From Haliotis asinina (lineage: Eukaryota; Mollusca; Gastropoda; Lepetellida; Haliotidae), in assembly GCF_037392515.1 (NCBI RefSeq), contig NC_090291.1, forward strand, positions 14,262,501-14,326,500: a stretch of 64,000 bases of DNA, read 5' to 3'. The position numbers and the translations under genes were made by a program. The stretch's first letter is position 1; each line of letters opens with the position of its first letter. The notes under the pieces were generated by a model, which saw nothing but the letters and a program-made list of their open reading frames with translations, had not been told where the DNA came from and did no database searches. Shown piece by piece: positions 1-10,945 of the stretch.

Positions 1-380
1 TGATCTCAACCCCATACAACTATGCTTTTTAAAAAAATCATTATGCCTTGAGAACTGGGCGAGATGTTGCTTCAAGACTGCTGTTTTCACTGTGTTATTT
101 GCGTTATTCAGTGAGAAATTATTGCCTTGGTGTTGTCTATGCCATTTGGGGGGCATACGTAGTAATGAGCTGATGACTGGTCCCTGTGAAATCAAAATTG
201 ACCCCAAGCGCACTTTAATGCCGAAACCTGTTTTAGTTTACTCTCATTACCTCCATAAACAGATTTACCCACAAAAAGCACACATAAGTCTATAAAGGCA
301 TGTATGGGATATAAAGTAACACATGCGTTATTTTTCTTTCCTTTCTTTAGCACTAATTAACCATATTTGTTTGCTTTTAG
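1..380. other. AT-rich flank, probable intron of the lectin gene
   Basis: No recognisable coding or repeat sequence is seen before the first lectin exon. The last 50 bases hold two pyrimidine-rich tracts ending in AG (about 331-350 and 368-380) with a branch-point-like CTAATTAAC between them. This looks like the 3' end of an intron. The exon(s) for the start of the protein would then lie before the window. Confidence 0.5.
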
Positions 381-605
381 GTTCCAAAAATCTTGCACTC
401 CTTCGTCCAGCAACAACAAGTCAGGGCATTGATCCCACGGGGCCAGATAAAGCCGTGGATGGGCTCAATATCACAGTCATGGATGTCTCGAATGGCCTTT
501 TCTGTACCTTCGTGGAGACATATTCTATTTCAGGATGGTGGCAGGTGGATCTACAGACGACTGTCAGAGTAGGGAGTGTCAGGATCACTCCTGCCGAATA
601 TGCAT
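381..605 (+). CDS. Fucolectin-like (F-type lectin/FTP) domain, first visible exon
   Basis: This exon encodes the N-terminal half of a fucolectin/tachylectin-4/pentraxin-1-type (FTP, discoidin-like beta-sandwich) domain. Visible family signatures are NLALLRPATTSQ at the start, then KAVDG and SGWWQVDLQ. Secreted proteins of this fold bind fucosylated glycans in invertebrate immunity or gamete recognition, but ligand binding is not shown here. The exon is bounded by AG at 379-380 and a strong GTATGT donor at 606-611. It starts and ends in phase 1 and joins in frame to 4140. Alternatively, translation could begin at ATG 323, where about 20 hydrophobic residues (MRYFSFLSLALINHICLLLG) resemble a signal peptide. 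I prefer the spliced model because the acceptor is good and its phase matches the later introns. The family's fucose-contacting His/Arg set is not obvious. Confidence 0.75.
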
Positions 606-779
606 GTATGTACAAATGCTGCAAGGCGAGTTTTTTCTCTGCATGTCAAGTTCTGTATAGTTTATATGCCACTGAGTATTCCGTTCATATAAATGTCAAC
701 TGTTTCATGCAAAAGGACGCTTGCAACTAGCACAGTTTAAAGGGTACCGTTCAATTTCACACACAGTAGTCAGAACTCC

Positions 780-1051
780 TGGCCCCGATTTCTCCAAACA
801 AACTTAAGTATCAGTTTTTACTTAAGTTTGAGCTTCCACTCAATTTTGAGTAAACATCGGAATATTGATTTCCCAGAATGAACTGAAATCAATATTAAAC
901 TCGAACAGAGTAGACAGTTTGCGTTTGGTGGATAGATTAATTAAATGTGTATGGGCTTTCTATTTTAAAAATACAGTTGAGTAAATATTCAGCTGTATCA
1001 TTTATCAGCTGTATAAGAACATAAGTTTGTTTCGATAAATCTGGGTCTGGT
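780..1051. mobile_element. MITE-like element with about 30-bp terminal inverted repeats
   Basis: The left end begins GGCCCCGATTTCTCC and continues through AAACAAACTTAAGT. The right end, read in reverse complement, is GACCCAGATTTATCG followed by AAACAAACTTATGT. About 210 bp of AT-rich sequence without coding capacity lie between. It shares the GGCCC terminus with the shorter palindromes at 12165, 36269, 53469 and 61977. A clear target duplication was not identified. Confidence 0.5.
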
Positions 1052-1333
1052 TGCAGTACAAAATCTGGTGTAGCCAGTCTTACTGTTGATCCTTTCTGTG
1101 CACTTTGACCTCGTACTTCTTAGTGGGTTCATGGTGTATGGCATCCCACACCTGGCGCAGAGCTCTCTGCAGTGTTCTCAGATCATGTGACACAGGGAGG
1201 TCTTCGGTAATCACGGCGTCCAAGTTCATCCCATCGGATTAAAGTCGGGGAGGAAGAAAGCTAGTCCATTTTCAAAAAAACCTGTTCTGAATATAGTCGT
1301 TGACCTGTCCACGGTTCGGTCAAACGTTATCAT

Positions 1334-1600
1334 TCTTGGCGGATTGTGACTATTTGTGTACAGTATGTAATGCTTTGGAAGTTGAAGATGAGAATCATGT
1401 CCTTTTCAAATGCACATATTACGAATGTTGGTGTGAAAACTGTTTCTTACAGCTTCGAAAGTGTATAGAGGTCCATTAGCTTTAGAATCAATCCTTAAAT
1501 CAAGAAACAGTCAGGTAATATATTTACTGCCTTAAGTTTGCATAATATATTATAAACAAGATCTGCACCCAGTTGACCTCTGGTCGACCATCGGTTATTA
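1334..1600 (+). pseudogene. LINE ORF2 3' relic (C-terminal CCHC domain)
   Basis: One frame from about 1338 reads DCDYLCTVCNALEVEDENHV followed by LFKCTYYEC. This is the C-x2-C...H...C domain found at the end of many APE-type LINE ORF2 proteins; the LINE at 21718 has the same arrangement (FCHFC...EDEIHVLLYC). Stops appear soon after (about 1480 onward). No reverse transcriptase is seen upstream, so this is a 5'-truncated relic inside the lectin intron, on the same strand as the gene. Confidence 0.6.
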
Positions 1601-2039
1601 TAGGCCAGGTATTACGCAAATAAACTGTCCGTCTTGGCGGATTGGGTCACTTGTGTAGTGGGCCTCATGAATATGGTACCACAATTGGAGCCACTATCGC
1701 ATCCCGCATCGCATCCCAGTGCGATTTCCCACAAGAACAAGTAACCGTGCACTTGCTGCAGCTGCGATTCTACCCCAGATCACCTAAGAAACCACCACCG
1801 ATTCAATAATGACTCACAAATGCAGCATCTTCTAAACGTTAACGACGTCGTCTCCCAGGGCCATCATGAAATAGAAAATTAAACCGGCTTTCAACAATCA
1901 ACAACACTCACGACCACAAACGTTGATTCCTACACTGATGACGTGTGCACCCTAGTAAACGTGATGTCAGTGGCGAACGAACAGCTGGTAACGGATACTA
2001 GCTGGACGTCATCGGCATGTTGCTAATATGTACTTTAGA

Positions 2040-2250
2040 GGCGTTGTTGTATCGTCTTCTGCAATTACAATGTTATATTTTTTCATGTTAGTTTTATGTT
2101 TATATCTGTGATATTCTAGTATTTTAGAATCGTTGGCAGGTTTTTTATAATGTACATATTTTCCATCTCAATGTTAAATGTTCTCGTCACGATCTGGCTG
2201 AAATATTGCCGATGTGACGTTAATTATTAACTGACTCACTCAACTGGCGT
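2040..2250 (+). repeat. SINE family C, 3' part
   Basis: Contains the family-C middle (TATCTGTGATATTCTAGT) and the tail hairpin CGTCAC...GTGACG at about 2185-2220, followed by ACTGACTCACTCAAC. The 5' module is missing or too diverged to see. Confidence 0.6.
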
Positions 2251-2273
2251 TGCGTATAACAAGGCCGGTGAGG

Positions 2274-2590
2274 TTCTGCCTGTGGGTGGTAACCCTACAT
2301 GACGTCCAGATCTTTGGACATACGACCCAGTTGCCCGATGCCCCCGGCCCGAAATCCAACAATCACGCTCTGAGTGACGTTAAAAAGTGGAGCGACCTGA
2401 CGTTGGTTACGTTTCCGCTTTGAGCATTTTAACGATTCTGCCTGTGAGTGGTAACCCTATGACGTCCAGATCTTTGGACATACGACCCAGTTGCCCGATG
2501 CTCTCGGCCCGAAATCCAACGATGACGCTCTGAGTGACGTGGATCAACCTGACGTTGGTTACCTCCCGCTTGGAGCATTTGAACAGCCAG
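2274..2590. repeat. Two-copy tandem duplication, period 162 bp
   Basis: Copy 1 (2274-2435) and copy 2 (2436 to about 2590) both begin TTCTGCCTGTG and share GACGTCCAGATCTTTGGACA, CATACGACCCAGTTGCCCGA and TGACGTTGGTTAC. They differ by substitutions and small indels. No coding potential is recognised. Confidence 0.85.
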
Positions 2591-3050
2591 ACCTCAATTT
2601 TCAATACTCGTAACATCACAATCTTTCAAGAGGATTTTCACTGTCAACCAGGCCTGAAAGCACGTGCTTGTCACCCGATTTGCACGTGACCATACCCCGA
2701 TTTATATGTGCAAGTCGTGGATAGGTTTGCGTTTGACTCTAACGATATGCGTTTATACATGAAAATCGTCAATTGTTGGAATAATTCTCACCGTTTGTTT
2801 ACGTTTTTCATTATTTTCTGAGGTTTACAATTTGTTCCCTGTGCTAATGTCACAATCGTTAATGATGATTTTAACCTCTAACAACTAAGTTTGTCTTACT
2901 GTCAACACTAAATATGATTAAAGTACCACCAGTCATTAGGTGATCCTTCAATAGTTGCTTTGAGTATATATCGTTGCGGCCATGGTTGTCATTGTAGATT
3001 CTACGTTTATTTAATTTTTGGCTAAATCTGACAAAATCGTTAACACTGGA

Positions 3051-3370
3051 ATGGATGGTGTAATTCTACCTAGGCACCATGCAGGTAGCAAAAGTGCACG
3101 AAGTCATCTTGTCTCGTATGCGGATGTAGCTACAGTTGCTAGCGATCTGTAGCCCTTTTCATATCGAGTTGTTCAGAGGTTTAATTTAAAGTCCCTCTCC
3201 AGTTTTAATTCTCTATCTGTGGTAATCTGGTTGTTATTTTAACAGTGTACAGACTTATCATTTTACTGTAATGTGCATTTATACTCTTTCCCTTATTGTT
3301 GGGTTTAGTATTAATTTACAATTTTCACAGTCATGATATAGCTAGACTAATGCCGATCTGCCTTTAAAGT
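3051..3370 (+). repeat. SINE family C, diverged copy
   Basis: Starts with the family-C block GGATGGTGTAATTC and GCACCATGCAGGTAGCAAA and continues through the degenerate GATCTGTAGCCC part. The hairpin tail is degraded. Confidence 0.5.
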
Positions 3371-3748
3371 TTAATTTACTCACTCCAGCAATAATGTTAT
3401 ATACGGATAACAGGTATGTAAAATATTAAATATTATATGTGAAGAACAAATTCAAATAAAAGAATTTTGAAAATGTCAGACGGTGCGACACATTGCCAGT
3501 CATTTTGGTATTTATTTAAAAAATGAGATTTCGGAACTTATTTGTCTTACCTCGGTACTATGATACTCTTGTCTTTTACCCTTTGCGAACATTGTGTGTT
3601 TAAGGTATGTGTCCCTTGATTTATCTGTGTGCAAGATCAATTTGTGCTGCTTGTTTTGATTGTTTCAACAATTATTAAGACGTCCTAAAACAATAGTCAT
3701 TCTTTGTAATTAGTCTTTCTTAAGTATGGCTAAAAACTGTTCATTCAG

Positions 3749-4045
3749 GATGGATGGTGTAAATCCAGCTAGGGTCCATGCAGGTAGCAAAGGTACTGTA
3801 AGTGCCTAGTGTGGTGATCTACCTTCAGTTGTTGGCGATCTATTGCCAAGATTTATATTGTGTTGTCCCTTACAGCTAAAGTGTTTCAGATTTATTTACT
3901 AGTTTTACATGTATATCTGTGATATTCTAGTTATTTTACTGTCTGTCCTTCGTTGACAGGATTGCATAATCTAGTCACGATATGGATTAAACATTGTCAA
4001 AGTGACATAAAGTTTAACTCACTCACTCACTCACTCATTCAGGAT
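3749..4045 (+). repeat. SINE family C
   Basis: Begins GGATGGATGGTGTAAATCCA, then GGGTCCATGCAGGTAGCAAA and TGTGGTGATCTACCTTCAGT. It ends with the tail (AGTCACGATATGG ... AAGTGACATAAAG) and CACTCACTCACTCACTC, about 95 bp before the acceptor of lectin exon 2. Confidence 0.75.
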
Positions 4046-4139
4046 GGAATATTGATCATTCCACGGTCATTCAGTTCGTCTTGCTATAGAAATACGTTCC
4101 ATATTCATTTGAAATTCACGTGAACAGTCTTTTTCACAG

Positions 4140-4358
4140 ATGGGTTACCAAAGGACTTTCAACTGGTTATATACCCCGATCCAATGTGTCCACCAAATCC
4201 ACGACTTTGCTCTGAGTATACTGGAACGTTACAAAGAAGTGTGGCGAAAACTATCTTCTGCTCCACGCCAACAAGAGGACGTTTTGTTCGCCTAATGCAG
4301 AAACAACAAATGTTCTTATGTGAAGTGGAAGTGTATGAATACGAAAACCAGTCACAAG
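4140..4358 (+). CDS. Fucolectin-like domain, second exon
   Basis: Encodes the C-terminal half of the FTP domain: GLPKDFQLVIYPDPMCPPNP, then a Cys-containing middle, GRFVRLMQKQQ and the family-typical end FLCEVEVYEYE. The acceptor is TTTTTCACAG (AG 4138-4139) and the donor is CACAAG|GTAATC at 4359. The last base of the preceding exon (T at 605) plus AT at 4140-4141 makes a Tyr codon, and the frame then stays open across the exon. The exon ends in phase 1 and joins 5119 through a Gly codon. Four cysteines suggest disulfides in a secreted protein. Acceptor, donor, phase and domain all agree, so this is the most secure exon of the gene. Confidence 0.85.
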
Positions 4359-5118
4359 GTAATCATGGTGTTAAACATTTGCATTTATTAACGCAGGTCA
4401 CAATGCAGTTTTCTAACCCACTAAAATGTCGTGTCTATTCTTTAGTTATATATTCATGTCAATGGTACATTGTTCACTCATTAACTTAATTTAAAACGAC
4501 ACAGTTTTCAAGCTATCAACATGAGAAATAGACACGGGCGATTCTCATTTGAGTTGTCATGCTAGGACATGGCCATGCATTTTGACTATCCTTCAGTCTA
4601 AATTGGTTGTTGATAGTACAGCGTATCATGCCGTTCTGTCCACGGGGGCAAAGTGAAAGTCTTCATCAATAATCTTTCATAAAGAATATACGAAGGTTCT
4701 GCTTGGCTCAGATGAACATGCTTGGCCCTTACTGTGACAAAAGGGATAGCTATTTCAAATTTTCCTCCATGGAATATCTTGGTTTTGTCATTTCGATATT
4801 GCTTTTCATTGGAATCAGTTGAGGTTTTCGATTCATCGTGATAAACATAAGTATATATGAATAATATTTAGTAAGTACATATTATACTTTTGAAGAATGA
4901 ACAGAAATGGAAATGGTATCAGAGTATTTATCTGAAAGTACAGTTCGATCAAGTCGCAATAATTTCAAAGTGACTTACAACATACCCACTCACTCACCAA
5001 ATCAAAAGAAACAGTGACATGTGACAAATATGATACTGCCTATTTACGTTTGCACATCGTCAAACTTGATACAGACACTGTACTGCATCATGTTATTAGA
5101 TTATCGTTGTGCTTTCAG

Positions 5119-5357
5119 GAGTCATATTTAACAAGACACCTGAAGAGAAGATTGATCTGGCAGTGCCTGTTCAGATGGAGACCAGGTCCGCTCTCGACTG
5201 TGCAAGACACTGCCTGCAACATGGTTCCTGTCCTGCTTTCAGTTTTAGAAGAGAATCCCAACTGTGTGAAATCTCATTGAGTGGGAACAGCAGTGGACTG
5301 ACTACGGGAAAACCAGAATGGGATGTCTATGTACAGGATTTGTGCTTGGATATTTAA
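5119..5357 (+). CDS. PAN/Apple domain, terminal exon of the lectin gene
   Basis: After the acceptor GTGCTTTCAG the frame reads GVIFNKTPEEKIDLAVPVQM, then SALDCARHCLQHGSCPAFSF and RRESQLCEIS, ending ...VYVQDLCLDI and TAA at 5355-5357. The pattern of two Cys pairs with C.AFSF and LCEI fits a PAN/Apple module, a disulfide fold used for protein or carbohydrate contacts. It follows the FTP domain directly, so the predicted secreted protein is lectin plus PAN. NKT and NSS sequons are present. The exon enters in phase 1. A decayed copy of its second half lies about 45 bp downstream. Confidence 0.8.
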
Positions 5358-5400
5358 CATTTCAAACGAACGGATTTGGCAAACATTACATTGTATTTGC

Positions 5401-5532
5401 CTGCACTTTGGTTCCTGTCCAGTTTTCAATTTTAGAAGAGAATCCCAAGTGTGTCAGATCTCGTATAGCGGGAACAGCAATGGACTGAATACGGGGAACC
5501 CAGAATTAAATTCCTACTCCGAGAGGGGTTGA
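5401..5532 (+). pseudogene. Partial duplicate of the PAN exon
   Basis: Closely matches 5214-5337 of the terminal exon. The protein versions are GSCPVFNFRRESQVCQIS here and GSCPAFSFRRESQLCEIS in the exon, followed by SGNSNGLNTGNPE versus SGNSSGLTTGKPE. It lacks the first half of the exon and any acceptor, and ends at TGA 5530-5532. It lies in the expected 3' UTR. It is probably a tandem exon duplication that lost function. Confidence 0.8.
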
Positions 5533-5606
5533 TGATAAGAGGAGATACATACAATGTTTTTCTGGATGCATTAGACAAGCAAAGGAGTCATATTGCAACA
5601 ACTGGA

Positions 5607-5612
5607 AATAAA
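5607..5612 (+). promoter_or_regulatory. Possible poly(A) signal of the lectin gene
   Basis: AATAAA about 250 bp after the stop codon of the PAN exon, overlapping a second AATAAA. It is the first such signal past the stop, although AT-rich DNA produces this hexamer by chance. Confidence 0.4.
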
Positions 5613-7130
5613 TAAATGAGTAAAGATTTTGTTCAGAATATTCACATCGGCAATATTCCATCTATGCCATGTATTGATAATGATACTAGTAACAATCTGA
5701 TAGTAAAATCTGCCAACAAAGGAAAGCCGAACAAGTCCAGTACCTCAGATATAAACTAGCATTTAACTTACAACATAAGTACTATTCGACTGAACAGAAT
5801 TTAAACAAGCTCTAAAAAGATGCAATCATGCTGACGGAAAATCACCATACTAGGGACCATGAGGACGTGCAGTACCTGCATGGACTCTTACATCTGAGAA
5901 AAAAAGCATTAAAGAAACGTATTGAAACGGTTCCCATGCCAGTCCAGCACATATTGAATTCATATAATAATTTTAGTGTTTATTCACTGACATTTACTCA
6001 AGGGGAACACTGCTGAAACATTATAGCCGCTCCCCTATGGCTATCATACATCATTCAGTTCAGAACTCTGTTCTGTATGTTGATGATTGGAAATATTCAT
6101 GTACCTCTGTGCCATTGGTTGTATTTACCGTTTTTGTGATATAATGGTGAATATTACCATTACAAGATGACTAATAAAGCATAATATATACTTGTCGGTT
6201 GGGCGTATGGTTTTTGTTTGTTTTTCTGTTTTTTTTCTTCTACATATTCCTTTTCCATTTTTGAATGCGAGATATAAGTGTACATGCATACAGGAAGACT
6301 CATTCCAGTGAGAGAGGATCAAGATCTGTCGAACAGACACAATTAAGCAAAACCTGTGTTAGTGGTTTTCAAGACCGAATTCATCTGAGTGTAATGTACT
6401 CTTTGTAAATAATTCGATTTTAAACTGGTTACAGCTGACTCACTCTTGGAGATGATGGAGCATCGCCCCATTCTTATGCCATGATTAGTTGTTACTGATT
6501 CATTAACACCTGGGCACAATTGACATGTGACAGCCAGCGAGTGTACAGCTTGGACACTTGAAGGTAAAATCCTTGCTGAATTATTTCAGTCCACTATAGT
6601 TGTTTCATTTCAGATTACATGGTGTAGCGCTCCATGCTCTGTCTTCTCAATGTGAACATTTAGTTCAGGCGAGGTGAGAGGATGATGTTAGCAGATAGAC
6701 AGAGGAGCGTAAATCCAAAGTAGTCCCCAAAGTAGTGTCGAACAGCTCAGCACCCACTCCTTATATACAAACCTGTCACACATCATTGAATACTATAGCA
6801 TTTGTTAAGCCTCACTGCGATTTTTCTAGAACTTGGCAAAAGAACGCCGAAGACCGGAAGCAGCAAACAACCAAAGGGAGAAAAGCGCAGCTCCTTCCCT
6901 GAACAGTCGAAATTAATTTGCCTCAGCTCAAAGTGCCACTGCAAATCACACTCATCGCGTTACACTTTTGTAGTCCATAACAATACAAAGACAATCAATA
7001 CTTACTTGTACAGGTAACAAATATAGTATCCTGTACGTTCGCCACATGGCGGCATCATTGCCATCGTTCTCATGCCACCAGTGACCGTGCGAATGTCCCC
7101 AAGGCCGGTCGAAGGCTGCGCCGAGGCTGT
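5613..7130. other. Intergenic, no gene recognised
   Basis: AT-rich sequence with only short open frames. The segment from about 6830 onward becomes richer in G, C and CpG. Nothing else was identified. Confidence 0.5.
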
Positions 7131-7139
7131 CAGTGAAAG

Positions 7140-7500
7140 GAAGGGCTCTAAGAGATGATACCCTCCAGAAGCGAGCATCTAGTGGAATCATGGTCCGAAC
7201 TAAACAGCGCGTAATGCACTCACGTATAATACGAGTCGGGAAAAATGCAGTGACCGTATCGAAGACGTGGAGAGGAACTGGACAAAGCCTTCCACACGAC
7301 GGTAGCCAATGCTGCTGCAACCTACGGCGAGGACGTCAGATCTATTTTAGCACTCAGGATCGGGAACGATGGGGCCAGTCTAAGTCAGGGGCCCCTCGTA
7401 CGACCTGATCCCCTACTCTACGGCCTTAAACTCCTGGAAAATGTCTTTAACCGAATCGTGGAGAACGTACGTAACCGGGGCGATTTTCTTTGTTTAAACA
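7140..7500 (+). other. GC-rich segment, possible decayed exon
   Basis: This stretch is much richer in GC and CpG than its surroundings. From about 7275 one frame is open and protein-like (ELDKAFHTTVANAAATYGED, then VRSILALRIGNDGASLSQG and LLYGLKLLENVFNRIVENV). The preceding 30 codons look better in a different frame (DRIEDVERNWTK), which suggests a frameshifted relic. No family was recognised and no clean splice sites delimit it. The opposite strand is also open at 6952-7320 but looks less protein-like. Confidence 0.25.
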
Positions 7501-8008
7501 AAGACAAAGTTTCAGTTACATGTCAAAAGAAGGCCCTCTGGATACAGTGGCGCTTGGGAAAATTAACAATCCTAGATTTGTTTGCTTTTTCAGTGTGGTT
7601 TGAGTTGGGCTTATTCCACGATATAATAAACATATTCACACGGCCATCTTTGCGTATGTGCAATAGCCAATTCACAGACACTGAGCATAATATTGAATAA
7701 AGTGTATGCGCAGAACAACAGAATTCACCTATGCCTTGATGCACGAGTGACAATGTCTGTCATGGAAACGTTCATAACTTGTGGAAATAGAGTTATTTAC
7801 ACGAACATACGAGGTCAAGTAAAGGTTGTTGAAGATAATTTAAATCACGAAGAGGAATATAAGACGTTTTCGTGTTTTCAATGGGTTTTCCTTTTTTATA
7901 TCCATTTTAAGGAAACATTCAGATATATTTTTCCGTCAGTCTTTCATAATTTTACAGCATGAGATAACTGAAGCATTTTTTTTTTACTTTCTCATACTTC
8001 AAGATCTG

Positions 8009-8202
8009 AGTGAGTGAGTCAGTTCAGGTTTACGCCGCACTCACCAATATTCCAGCTATATGGCGGCGGTCTGTAAATGATCTAGTCTGGACCAGACAAT
8101 CCAGTGACCAACAACATGAGCATCGATCTGCGCAAATAGGAACCGATGACATGTGTCAACCAAGTCAGCGAGCCTGACCATCCGATCCCTGAAACACACA
8201 CA

Positions 8203-8301
<99 letters not shown>

Positions 8302-8590
8302 TCGATATGAAGCTGTATAGTCGATGCCAATGGACGGTATGCTCTCTATGAAACAGAACAAATAGAACCAATGGATTGTCATACATTCAGTTAATTAAGG
8401 GTGAAAAGAGATGAAGGGTAAATTTATTTCTAAAGGTACTAAAGACGTACATTACTGCTAGCCAGAAATCGTTAACCCTAACGTGTATAGGCTCCTTGAA
8501 GGAACGACATTGGTTCTTTAAAGGGACGAAACAATTGCCTGTCAGTAAAGCCACAAAAATCAATTAGCGCAGCAATTACACGTGTACTAA
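8009..8590 (-). repeat. Composite repeat: family-B SINE, microsatellite and 290-bp unique arm
   Basis: Positions 8009-8190 are a family-B SINE (reverse orientation) with GCAATATT-type tail sequences and CCAGACAATCCAGTGACCAA. It is followed by (AC)n(GA)n at 8193-8297 and then a 290-bp arm (8298-8590). The same arrangement is present in the opposite orientation at 49069-49575, including the arm (AATGGATTGTCAT, CCTTAATTAACTG/GGGTGAAAAGAG, GGGACGAAACAATTGCCTGT). The two loci are copies of one larger element. Confidence 0.75.
8193..8297. repeat. (AC)n(GA)n compound microsatellite
   Basis: About 50 bp of AC repeats pass directly into about 55 bp of GA repeats. Confidence 0.98.
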
Positions 8591-9004
8591 TAACTTGACT
8601 TTACATCAAGAATGCATTACAAGATTCCAATAAGCACTGATTAATACTTCCAATTAGGGCGTTGTATTTACACAGAGCTTGGGGTAGTACCTTCATTAGA
8701 GTTTTGCATATAAGACCATTCGACCTACAGTACAAAACAGTACATGCTATAGTTACGTTACCCAGTGTGTGTATAGTATGGGCCGAAGACACAAATTTTG
8801 CTAATAGTGTTTCATATAATAAGAATATTTTAAATACACCACAACGTTGTTAATTATGTTACATGTGAGAATGTACAGGATCAGACGTTAAACCTGATAT
8901 TGCGATAATGCATTCCATTCTTGATTGAGGACTTATTCTAATAGAGTATTATGTTCTGTAGATAGATGTATGTTAATGATTGGTAGTTTAGATTAGTAAC
9001 TTGA

Positions 9005-9300
9005 ATTATTACTGGCTCTACCCTCAAAGGGGGTTGAAGTTTTGTACAGTTATTGTCCTCCTGAGAGGGTACGTAAGTCCCAAAAACGTTCAAAGTCAAT
9101 GTAAACTTACCAGGATTTGTAGTATATTGTTCTTTTAAAATTTGTTTAAAACTTCGTACAATCGCCTGCGGCTGAAAGGATGGTGTAAATCCAACTAGAG
9201 TCCATGCAGGTAGCAAATGTACTGTAAGTCCCCGTGGACCCTGGTATGGTGATCTACCTTCAGTTGCTGGCGGTCTATAGCCCGTTTTTTATACTGTACT
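9005..9300 (+). repeat. SINE family C, long form without tail
   Basis: Carries the 5' module (GGTTGAAGTT...GTCCTCCTGAGAGGGTACGT, AAGTCCCAAAA), then the main body GGATGGTGTAAATCCAACTA, CCATGCAGGTAGCAAATGTA and TGGTGATCTACCTTCAGTTG. It stops before the hairpin tail. Confidence 0.75.
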
Positions 9301-9354
9301 GACATCTTTACACTGCTTACATAATGGAACATCAACGGACATTTTGTTCATTAA

Positions 9355-9490
9355 TACGTTCACGCCGAAGACCCGGGTTCGATTCCCCAAATGGGTACAG
9401 TGTGTGAAGCCCATTTCCTTGTGTCCCCCGCCTTGATATTGCTGGAATATTGCTAAAAGCGGCGTAAAACTCACTCACTCACTCACTCAT
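9355..9490 (+). repeat. SINE family A (tRNA-like head)
   Basis: The box-B-like GGGTTCGATTCCCC is at about 9375, then AAGCCCATTTCCTTGTG and the tail GATATTGCTGGAATATTGCT, AAAAGCGGCGTAAAAC and (ACTC)n. Confidence 0.85.
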
Positions 9491-9955
9491 TAATACGTAG
9501 TGGCAGTCGTACAACTACACGAACTGTCGACGTCTGCGTCAGCTATTGGTTGAGTGGCTGTGACTTACAATAACAAACATGTGGACCGCTGTCTCTCTGG
9601 TTGCATTTACTTGACAAAACTACGTAGACACCGTCCATTTTAGACAGAAAGGTTTGGAATACAGTAAATCAACTTGAAACTGTCATCCGCTGTGGACTAT
9701 ACTTTCTGTGCAGTCAGAGTGTAGGTTAATGACATCAGATGCTGTTTCGGATGATGGAAAGGCTGTACTTTCTTGAATACACGTATGGTATAAACACGCG
9801 AGAAAAAGTAGCAAACAGCTCAATCAAATCAAAGTCGGTTTCTTGGCTTCTACCACTGTAACCTGAATCCGTTGCGTTTCCCCGCTGAAACGGAAATCGA
9901 AAACGTTCTGTGTACAAAAGGCAACACATCTCGAAAGTGGAGACTCAAGAGTGTA

Positions 9956-10305
9956 CTGAGTGAGTGAGTTTAGTTTTACACCGCACTCAGCAATATTCCA
10001 CCTATATGGCGGCGGTCTGTAAATAATTGAATGTGGACCAGATGATCAACAACATGAACGTCGATGGGAACTGATGACATGTGTCAACCAAGTCAGTGCG
10101 TCTGACCACCCGATCCCGTTAGTCGCCTCTTACGACAAGCATAGTCGCCTTTTATGGCAAGCATGGGTTGCTGAGGGTCTATGCTACAAGTCAGAGAGCC
10201 TGACCACCCGATCCCGTTAGTCGCCTCTTACGACAAGAATAGTCGCCTTTTATGGCAAGCATGGGTTGCTGAAGGCCTATTCTACCCCGGGACCTTCACG
10301 TGTCC
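9956..10305 (-). repeat. SINE family B with internal 98-bp duplication
   Basis: A complete family-B element in reverse orientation. The part with CTGACCACCCGATCCCGTTA and GTCGCCTCTTACGACAAG occurs twice (starting about 10091 and 10189), so this copy is longer than the usual 250 bp. Confidence 0.85.
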
Positions 10306-10764
10306 TCGGGAGTGCAAGATATAGCAATTGCTTCATACTTTCATCGTTGCATGGTGTAATTTGGTCACAAGATTGCACCAGAGTTTTACTATGCGTAGTT
10401 TCGAAGCCAAGAGACGGACTTGTACAGGAGAAAGTTGAATGAAATTGATCATTACATGAATGACAATGTTTTCAGGTGGAATCAGATCTCTTATTGATAG
10501 GCTGTCAGTTGAAGTACGACAATACTTTGTCAATAAATGTTGCATAGAAGCTTAATCATTATATCAAAAATACATATGGCACAATTACTTGCTTAATGCC
10601 CACAGTGCGACTATATTACGGCGCCGTTCATCGCAATTTGGACATTGTGGCATGACTCAACGAACTTTGACTCTTGCGAAAAGGATAGCCGCTATTTGGA
10701 CTGCTGAAGATTGTTCCCCTTCCCAACCCAGGTGCAGGCATTGAAAGTCAGAGGAGGTTGCTAG

Positions 10765-10945
10765 GCTGTTTGTTTAACCCCGCATTCAGCAATATTCAAG
10801 CTATAAGCGGTCTGCAGATCATCGCGTCTGGGCCAGACGGGCCAGTGACTGGGATAGGATGACACGTGTCAACCAAGTCAGCGAGTCTGACCACCAGATC
10901 AGTTACAAACATGGGTCACTGGAGATCTATTCCCAATTTGTTCAT
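10765..10945 (-). repeat. SINE family B, diverged
   Basis: Recognised by CGCATTCAGCAATATTCAAG, GGTCTGCAGATC, GGCCAGACGGGCCAGTGA and TGTCAACCAAGTCAGCGAGT. Confidence 0.65.

Larger units (their letters stand above)
606..4139 (+). other. Intron of the lectin gene, filled with repeats
   Basis: A 3.5-kb phase-1 intron from GTATGT to TTTTTCACAG. It contains a MITE-like palindrome, a LINE 3' relic, a 162-bp tandem duplication and several family-C SINE copies, listed separately. No further coding exon was recognised in it. Confidence 0.65.

Noticed and set aside
8056..8386. Overlapping minus-strand open frames with Ser-Leu and Cys-Val repeats
   Set aside because: These are translations of the (AC)n(GA)n microsatellite and the flanking SINE.
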